Below are positions 59,330 to 64,000 of a stretch of DNA of 64,000 nt, in pieces; within the stretch, counting starts at the first letter, position 1; each line of letters begins with the position of its first letter. The stretch is taken from the NCBI GenBank assembly GCA_023481175.1, contig JAMCWM010000053.1, positions 1 through 64,000 on the forward strand, in the 5' to 3' direction. The notes under the pieces were generated by a model. The model was not told the origin of the DNA. It did no database searches and saw only the letters and a program-made list of their open reading frames with translations. The DNA is from Nitrospirota bacterium. Lineage in GTDB: Bacteria; Nitrospirota; Leptospirillia; Leptospirillales; Leptospirillaceae. The position numbers and the translations under genes were made by a program.

Positions 59330-61804
59330 TTGGAACAGCACCCCTTTGAAACAACGGTCTCGATCGACGAGGAAATCCGGACCGCCTACCTGAACTACTC
59401 GATGAGCGTCATCGTGGGCCGGGCCCTTCCCGACGCCAGGGACGGCTTGAAGCCCGTCCAGCGCCGGGTCCTCTACGCCATGCACGAGATGGGGGTCCGT
59501 CCCGGGACCGCCTACCGGAAATCCGCCCGCATCGTCGGCGACGTCATCGGCAAATACCACCCCCACGGGGACACCGCGGTCTACGACACCGCCGTCCGCC
59601 TGGTGCAGCCCTTCACCCTCCGCTATCCCCTGATCGACGGCCAGGGGAACTTCGGCTCGGTGGACGGGGACGCTCCCGCCGCCATGCGGTACACCGAAAT
59701 CCGCCTTACCCGCCTGGCCGAGGAGATGATGGCCGAGCTCGACGAGGAAACGGTCGACTGGGCCCCGAACTACGACGAGTCCCTGGAGGAGCCGAAGGTC
59801 CTTCCGGCCTCCCTCCCCCTGCTCCTCCTGAACGGCTCCGCCGGGATCGCGGTCGGAATGGCCACCAACATCCCTCCCCACAACCTCTCCGAGGTCCTTG
59901 CCGCCCTCCTCCATCTCATCGACCACCCCGATGCCACCAACGAGGATCTCATGGCCTTCGTCACCGGTCCGGACTTTCCCACGGGCGGGATCATCCTCGG
60001 CCGCTCCGGGATCGAGTCTGCCTACCGGACCGGCCGGGGCTCCATCGTGATGCGGGGGGTGGTCGACGTCGAGGACAGCACCCGGGGCGACCGCCAGTGC
60101 CTGGTCGTCCGGGAGATCCCCTACCTGGTGAACAAGGCCCGCCTGATCGAGAAGATCGCCGAGCTCGTCCGGGAGAAGAAGATCGAGCATATCTCCGACA
60201 TCCGCGACGAGTCGGACCGGGACGGGATGCGCATCGTGGTGGACCTGAAGCGGGAGGCCATCCCCCGCATCATCATGAACCAGCTCTTCCTCCTGACCCC
60301 GCTCCAGAGCTCCTTCGGATACAACGCCGTCTCGATCGTCAACGGCCGTCCCGAGACCCTCTCGCTGGCCGAGTCCCTCCGGGTCTTTCTCCACTTCCGG
60401 CAGGATGTGGTCACCCGGCGGACCCTCTTCCGGCTCAGAAAGGCCCGGGAGCGCTTCCATATCCTCGAAGGCCTCCGGCGCGCCATCGACCTGATCGAGG
60501 AGATCATCGCCCTGATCCGGGCTTCGGGTTCTCCCGAGGAGGCCCGGAACGGCCTTGTCTCGACCTTCCAGTTCTCCGAGATCCAGGCCCAGGCGATTCT
60601 CGATCTCCGTCTCCAGAGACTCACCGGCCTCGAGCGGGAGAAGATCGAGGCCGAGTACCGGGAGGTGGCCGCCCTCATCGCCTCCCTCGAGCTGATCCTC
60701 TCCTCCCGCCAGAACCTCCTCGAGGTGATCCGCACCGAAACCCGGGCCCTGCTCGAACGCTTCGGAGACGAGCGCCGGACCCGGATCGTCCCGGACGAGG
60801 GAGATCTGACCCCCGAAGCCCTGATCCCCGACGATCCCTACATCGTCACCCTCTCCTACGAGGGCTACATCAAGCGGATGCCCGATACCGTCCTTCCGAC
60901 CCAGCGCCGGGGGGGCAAGGGCCGGATCGGGGTCACGCTCAAGGAGGACGACTGCCTGATCGCCACGCTCACCGCTCACGCCCACGATACCCTGCTCTTC
61001 TTCACCGATCTCGGCAAGGTCTACCGGCTCAAGACCTACGAACTTCCGGAGGCCCAGCGGACGGCCCGTGGAAAGCATCTGCTCTCCCTCCTCTCCCTTT
61101 CGCCCGACGAGCGGGTGGCGGCGATCCTTCCCGTCCGTTCCTTCGAAGGGGACAATCTCCTGCTCTTCGGCACCGCTCGCGGCTTCTTCAAGCGGACGAA
61201 GCTCTCGGAATACGCCAACATCCGCCAGGGGGGACTCATCGCCACCGTTCTCGAGGAAGGGGACCGTCTGGCCCGGGTTCTGGTGGCCCATCCCGACCGT
61301 CGGATCGTGGTGGCGACCCGGAACGGGATGTCGATCCGGTTCGACTGCCAGGAGGTCCGGGTGACGGGCCGGGCCACCCGGGGCGTCCGGGCGATCCGTC
61401 TCTCTCCGGAGGATTCGGTGGTCAGCTTCGAGGAGGTGGCGGAGAGCGACTTTTTGCTGGTCACGACCGAACAGGGGTACGGCAAACGGGTGGACAGCGA
61501 GGCCTTCCGGCTCCAGAAACGGGGAGGAAAGGGCGTCCGCATCGCCAGGGTCACCCCGAAGACGGGGTCGGTCGTCGCCATTCTCAAGGTGACCGAGCGG
61601 GACGACATCGATGTGGTGACCAACACCGGACGGGTGATCCGGATCCCCTCCGACCAGGTCCGGATGACCGGCCGGATGGCCCAGGGGGTCAGGCTCGTCA
61701 ATCTCTCGGATACCCCGGGGGAGACGATCGTCTGCGCCGCCGTGAACCCCAAGCGGGAGCCGACCCCCCTCGAAAGCTACCTGGAAAGGGACTCGGGGGA
61801 TTAG
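59330..61804 (+). CDS. gyrA: DNA gyrase subunit A
   Basis: 824 aa. The start is TTG at 59330 with GGAGG six bases before it. The catalytic tyrosine is Y121 (A-A-M-R-Y-T). The quinolone-determining helix reads H-P-H-G-D-T-A-V-Y-D, with Thr82 where E. coli has Ser83 and Asp86 for Asp87. The C-terminal beta-pinwheel carries the gyrase-specific GyrA box Q-R-R-G-G-K-G near residue 525, which separates it from ParC. The stop overlaps the presumed start of the next gene. Confidence 0.96.
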   Translation: MEQHPFETTVSIDEEIRTAYLNYSMSVIVGRALPDARDGLKPVQRRVLYAMHEMGVRPGTAYRKSARIVGDVIGKYHPHGDTAVYDTAVRLVQPFTLRYPLIDGQGNFGSVDGDAPAAMRYTEIRLTRLAEEMMAELDEETVDWAPNYDESLEEPKVLPASLPLLLLNGSAGIAVGMATNIPPHNLSEVLAALLHLIDHPDATNEDLMAFVTGPDFPTGGIILGRSGIESAYRTGRGSIVMRGVVDVEDSTRGDRQCLVVREIPYLVNKARLIEKIAELVREKKIEHISDIRDESDRDGMRIVVDLKREAIPRIIMNQLFLLTPLQSSFGYNAVSIVNGRPETLSLAESLRVFLHFRQDVVTRRTLFRLRKARERFHILEGLRRAIDLIEEIIALIRASGSPEEARNGLVSTFQFSEIQAQAILDLRLQRLTGLEREKIEAEYREVAALIASLELILSSRQNLLEVIRTETRALLERFGDERRTRIVPDEGDLTPEALIPDDPYIVTLSYEGYIKRMPDTVLPTQRRGGKGRIGVTLKEDDCLIATLTAHAHDTLLFFTDLGKVYRLKTYELPEAQRTARGKHLLSLLSLSPDERVAAILPVRSFEGDNLLLFGTARGFFKRTKLSEYANIRQGGLIATVLEEGDRLARVLVAHPDRRIVVATRNGMSIRFDCQEVRVTGRATRGVRAIRLSPEDSVVSFEEVAESDFLLVTTEQGYGKRVDSEAFRLQKRGGKGVRIARVTPKTGSVVAILKVTERDDIDVVTNTGRVIRIPSDQVRMTGRMAQGVRLVNLSDTPGETIVCAAVNPKREPTPLESYLERDSGD

Positions 61805-62639
61805 CGCCAAGCCTTGGGCCGCCCTTCTGGCCACCTTCCTGTGTCTTTCCCTGGCGGGATGCTCGAAGTCCCAGTCCCGGATCGTCTATCACGAGGGGAT
61901 GAAGGCGCTCCGGGAGTTCCGGATCGCCGAGGCCGAGGCGGATTTTCGCAAGGCCATCCGGATCGCGCCCCGGTCCGGGATCGCCGGCCTGTCCTATTAC
62001 CGGCTGGGGGAGATCGAGGACCGCTTCGAGAACCGTCCGGACAGGGCGGGGGAGGACTACATCCGGGCCCTCGAAAATCTCTCCGACGCGGAGACCCGGC
62101 AGAAGGCTTCCTTTTACCTGGCCCGGGATCTCGTGAGTCAGGGGCGCCTCGGGAATGCCTTCTCCGTCCTTGCCAAACTCGAGGAGTCCTCGCCCGACCG
62201 GGAGCTCCTCCTTCGGGCGACCGACCTGTCGGCCCGCGTGCTCGAGCGGGAGGAGCACTACCGTCAGGCGCTCGACCTCTACCGCAGGATCCGGGAGAAG
62301 GCGGAGCGGGAGCCCGTCGGACGCCACGCCTGGCTCAAGGTCGGGCTTCTCGAGGGAAACCTGGGCGACCACGCCGCCGCCGCCCGGGACCTGAAGGATT
62401 TTCTCCGGGATTACCCCCACGGTCCCTCCGCCGCGATCGCCGAGTTCAACCTGGCCCGGGACCTCTCGGCTCTTGGCCACGACCGCCAGTCCCTGGCCCT
62501 TCTCTCGGACGTCATGGGCCGCTATCCCAACCCCGACGAGGTGAATGCCCAGATCGCGGCGGTCCGAAAGAAGATGAAGCAGGCGGAAAGGCACCGGGAG
62601 GAGGCGACGCCCGCACCTCCGGTCCCTCCGAAGAAGTGA
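61800..62639 (+). CDS. TPR-repeat outer-membrane-type lipoprotein, likely ATT start
   Basis: 279 aa if translation begins at ATT (61800-61802). From there the frame gives a perfect lipoprotein signal, S-A-K-P-W-A-A-L-L-A-T-F-L-C-L-S-L-A-G-C, with the lipid cysteine at residue 21. No ATG, GTG or TTG is in frame between the preceding stop at 61743 and this signal; the first ATG (61899) would remove it. The remainder is TPR-like (E-F-R-I-A-E-A-E-A-D-F-R-K-A-I-R-I-A-P). It overlaps the last codons of gyrA, so coupled initiation at the gyrA stop is likely. The partner is unknown; TPR lipoproteins often assist envelope complexes. Confidence 0.65.
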   Translation: MSAKPWAALLATFLCLSLAGCSKSQSRIVYHEGMKALREFRIAEAEADFRKAIRIAPRSGIAGLSYYRLGEIEDRFENRPDRAGEDYIRALENLSDAETRQKASFYLARDLVSQGRLGNAFSVLAKLEESSPDRELLLRATDLSARVLEREEHYRQALDLYRRIREKAEREPVGRHAWLKVGLLEGNLGDHAAAARDLKDFLRDYPHGPSAAIAEFNLARDLSALGHDRQSLALLSDVMGRYPNPDEVNAQIAAVRKKMKQAERHREEATPAPPVPPKK

Positions 62640-63277
62640 TGCGCATCAACGAGACCTTTTTCAGCATCCAGGGGGAGTCGACCTTTGCCGGCTGGCCCTG
62701 TTTCTTCATCCGCACCACGGGATGCCCCTTGCGGTGCCGGTGGTGCGACACCGCCTATGCCTTCTACGAAGGGGAAGAGCGCACGGTCGTCTCTCTGGTC
62801 GGAGAGGCCGCCGGCCATTCCGCGCCTCTGGTCGAGATCACCGGGGGGGAGCCCTTCGTTGCCCCGGAGCTCCCGGAGCTCGTGAAGGGTCTTCTGGAGC
62901 TTCGCAAGACCGTCCTCATCGAGACCTCCGGGGCCTTCCCCGTCCCGGCTGGCCTTGACAGGAGATGCCGTATTATCATGGATGTCAAGCCGCCGGGATC
63001 GGGAATGTCCCACACGATGCGGGAGGAGACCTTCCGGGATCTTCATCCGGGTGACGAGGTCAAGGCGGTGGTGGCCGGGCGGGAGGATTTCGACTGGACC
63101 CTGGCCTTTCTGGACCGGGCGGGCCTTTCCGGGGAGATCCCCGTGACCCTCTCCCCGGTCTTCGGGGAGTGCCGCCCGGAGGACCTGGCGGCCTGGGTCC
63201 TGTCTTCGGGCCGCAATCTCCGGGTCCAGGTCCAGCTTCACAAGATCCTGTTCGATCCGGGAAGGAGGGGTGTTTAG
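62639..63277 (+). CDS. queE: 7-carboxy-7-deazaguanine synthase QueE
   Basis: 212 aa. F-F-S-I-Q-G-E-S-T is at the N-terminus, the radical-SAM cluster C-P-L-R-C-R-W-C (CxxxCxxC) near residue 31, and I-T-G-G-E-P-F near residue 71. It converts 6-carboxytetrahydropterin to CDG in queuosine synthesis. The ATG (62639-62641) overlaps the TGA of the lipoprotein gene (TGATG); a GTG three bases earlier is also possible. Confidence 0.93.
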   Translation: MRINETFFSIQGESTFAGWPCFFIRTTGCPLRCRWCDTAYAFYEGEERTVVSLVGEAAGHSAPLVEITGGEPFVAPELPELVKGLLELRKTVLIETSGAFPVPAGLDRRCRIIMDVKPPGSGMSHTMREETFRDLHPGDEVKAVVAGREDFDWTLAFLDRAGLSGEIPVTLSPVFGECRPEDLAAWVLSSGRNLRVQVQLHKILFDPGRRGV

Positions 63278-63982
63278 GTGGCGGAGAAGACCGGGGGCCG
63301 GGGGGTGGTTCTCGTGAGCGGGGGGATGGACAGCGCGGTGACCGCGGCCCTGGCCCGGGAGGAGTGTCGCTTCCTTGCCTTCCTCCATGTCCGCTACGGG
63401 GGACGCACCCAGCTCCGGGAGGAACGGGCCTTCCGGGAACTTGTTTTTCGGATGGCCCCCGACCGTCACCTGGTGACCGACTGTCCCTCTCTTCGGGACA
63501 TCGGCGGCTCCGCCCTGACCGACCGGTCCCTCGAGGTCCCGGAAGGGGCGCTGGACCGGGAAGGGATTCCCGTGACCTACGTCCCCTTCCGGAATGCCCA
63601 TTTCCTGTCGGTGGCCGTCTCCTGGGCCGAGGTCCTCTCCTGCGACCGGATCTACATCGGCGCGGTGGAGGAGGACAGCTCGGGCTACCCGGACTGCCGG
63701 CGGATCTTCTACGACGCCTTCGAGCAGGCCGCCCGCCTGGGAACGGCCCCGGCCGGATCCTCCCTCTCCATCCGGACTCCGGTGATCCGGATGGAGAAGG
63801 GGCAGATCGTGCGGGAAGGGGTCCGGCTGGGGGTTCCCTTTGAACTCACCTGGTCCTGCTACCGCGAGGGCGAGAAGGCCTGCGGCCGCTGCGACAGCTG
63901 TCTCCTCCGGCTCCGGGGTTTTGCCCGGGCCGGTATGACCGATCCCCTGGACTACGAAGACGGCTCCTCCGGGAGCCCCTGA
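63278..63982 (+). CDS. queC: 7-cyano-7-deazaguanine synthase QueC
   Basis: 234 aa. The PP-loop S-G-G-M-D-S is at residues 14-19, and a C-terminal zinc site C-Y-R-E-G-E-K-A-C-G-R-C-D-S-C is present. It makes preQ0 from CDG, the step after QueE. The start is GTG at 63278, directly after the queE stop, with AAGGAGG upstream. The gene is complete, ending 18 bases before the window edge. Confidence 0.93.
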   Translation: MAEKTGGRGVVLVSGGMDSAVTAALAREECRFLAFLHVRYGGRTQLREERAFRELVFRMAPDRHLVTDCPSLRDIGGSALTDRSLEVPEGALDREGIPVTYVPFRNAHFLSVAVSWAEVLSCDRIYIGAVEEDSSGYPDCRRIFYDAFEQAARLGTAPAGSSLSIRTPVIRMEKGQIVREGVRLGVPFELTWSCYREGEKACGRCDSCLLRLRGFARAGMTDPLDYEDGSSGSP

Positions 63983-64000
63983 TAATCCGGTCCGCTCCGG

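Overview
The window is GC-rich bacterial chromosome from a Gram-negative (diderm) organism: it encodes lipoproteins, a two-partner secretion pair and a complete type VI secretion system (T6SS). Codon use and the gene set (dnaA-dnaN-gyrB-gyrA without recF; ilvBNC-psd-pssA-leuA-leuB-asd in one run) would fit a Nitrospirota/Leptospirillum-like or deltaproteobacterial-type genome. The taxonomy is an inference and no rRNA or tRNA gene is present to settle it.

Layout. 1-141: right end of an IS200/IS605-type element. 229-6329 (minus): a two-partner secretion exoprotein (TpsA) and its outer-membrane transporter (TpsB). 6601-31300 (minus): one long, mostly overlapping T6SS operon in the order tssB-tssC-hcp-tssE-tssF-tssG-clpV-vgrG, a coiled-coil spike-like ORF, a cargo-adaptor module (DUF2169/pentapeptide, pentapeptide, DUF3540, DUF4150-PAAR), then tssJ-tssK-tssL-tssM-tssA and a small GspF-like protein. 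All 13 core Tss proteins are present. No PpkA/PppA/Fha/TagF-type regulators are seen. 31573-35481 (plus): a divergent 1302-aa SARP/BTAD-type regulator. The T6SS promoter between them carries two direct heptamers, 11 bp in period and 8 bp upstream of a -10, which is the operator layout known for SARP activators.

35482-41325 (plus) is accessory DNA: an ABC-type ATPase plus DUF4276 (Toprim-like) pair resembling two-gene defence modules, a HEAT/TPR/SEC-C protein, a DUF1841-like protein, and an ORF6N protein flanked by a perfect 28-bp direct repeat. 41326-52267 (minus) is a housekeeping biosynthesis run: ilvB-ilvN-ilvC (branched-chain amino acids), psd and pssA (phosphatidylethanolamine), leuA-leuB, asd, nadA, a DUF2905 membrane protein and queA. 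It starts from a good sigma70-like promoter at 52312-52341.

52390-53697 holds a second copy of the IS right end and an Rpn-family nuclease. 53698-54223 is a gene-free AT-rich stretch with DnaA-box-like sites, the likely replication origin. It is followed (plus) by dnaA, dnaN, gyrB, gyrA, a TPR lipoprotein that seems to use a non-canonical ATT start, queE and queC. Queuosine genes therefore lie on both sides of the origin region (queA at 41 kb, queE/queC at 63 kb).

The most distinctive points are the SARP-like operator on a T6SS promoter, the VgrG that ends early and is followed by a separate beta-strand/heptad spike-like protein, the GspF-like protein at the end of the T6SS operon, and the ATPase-DUF4276 pair.
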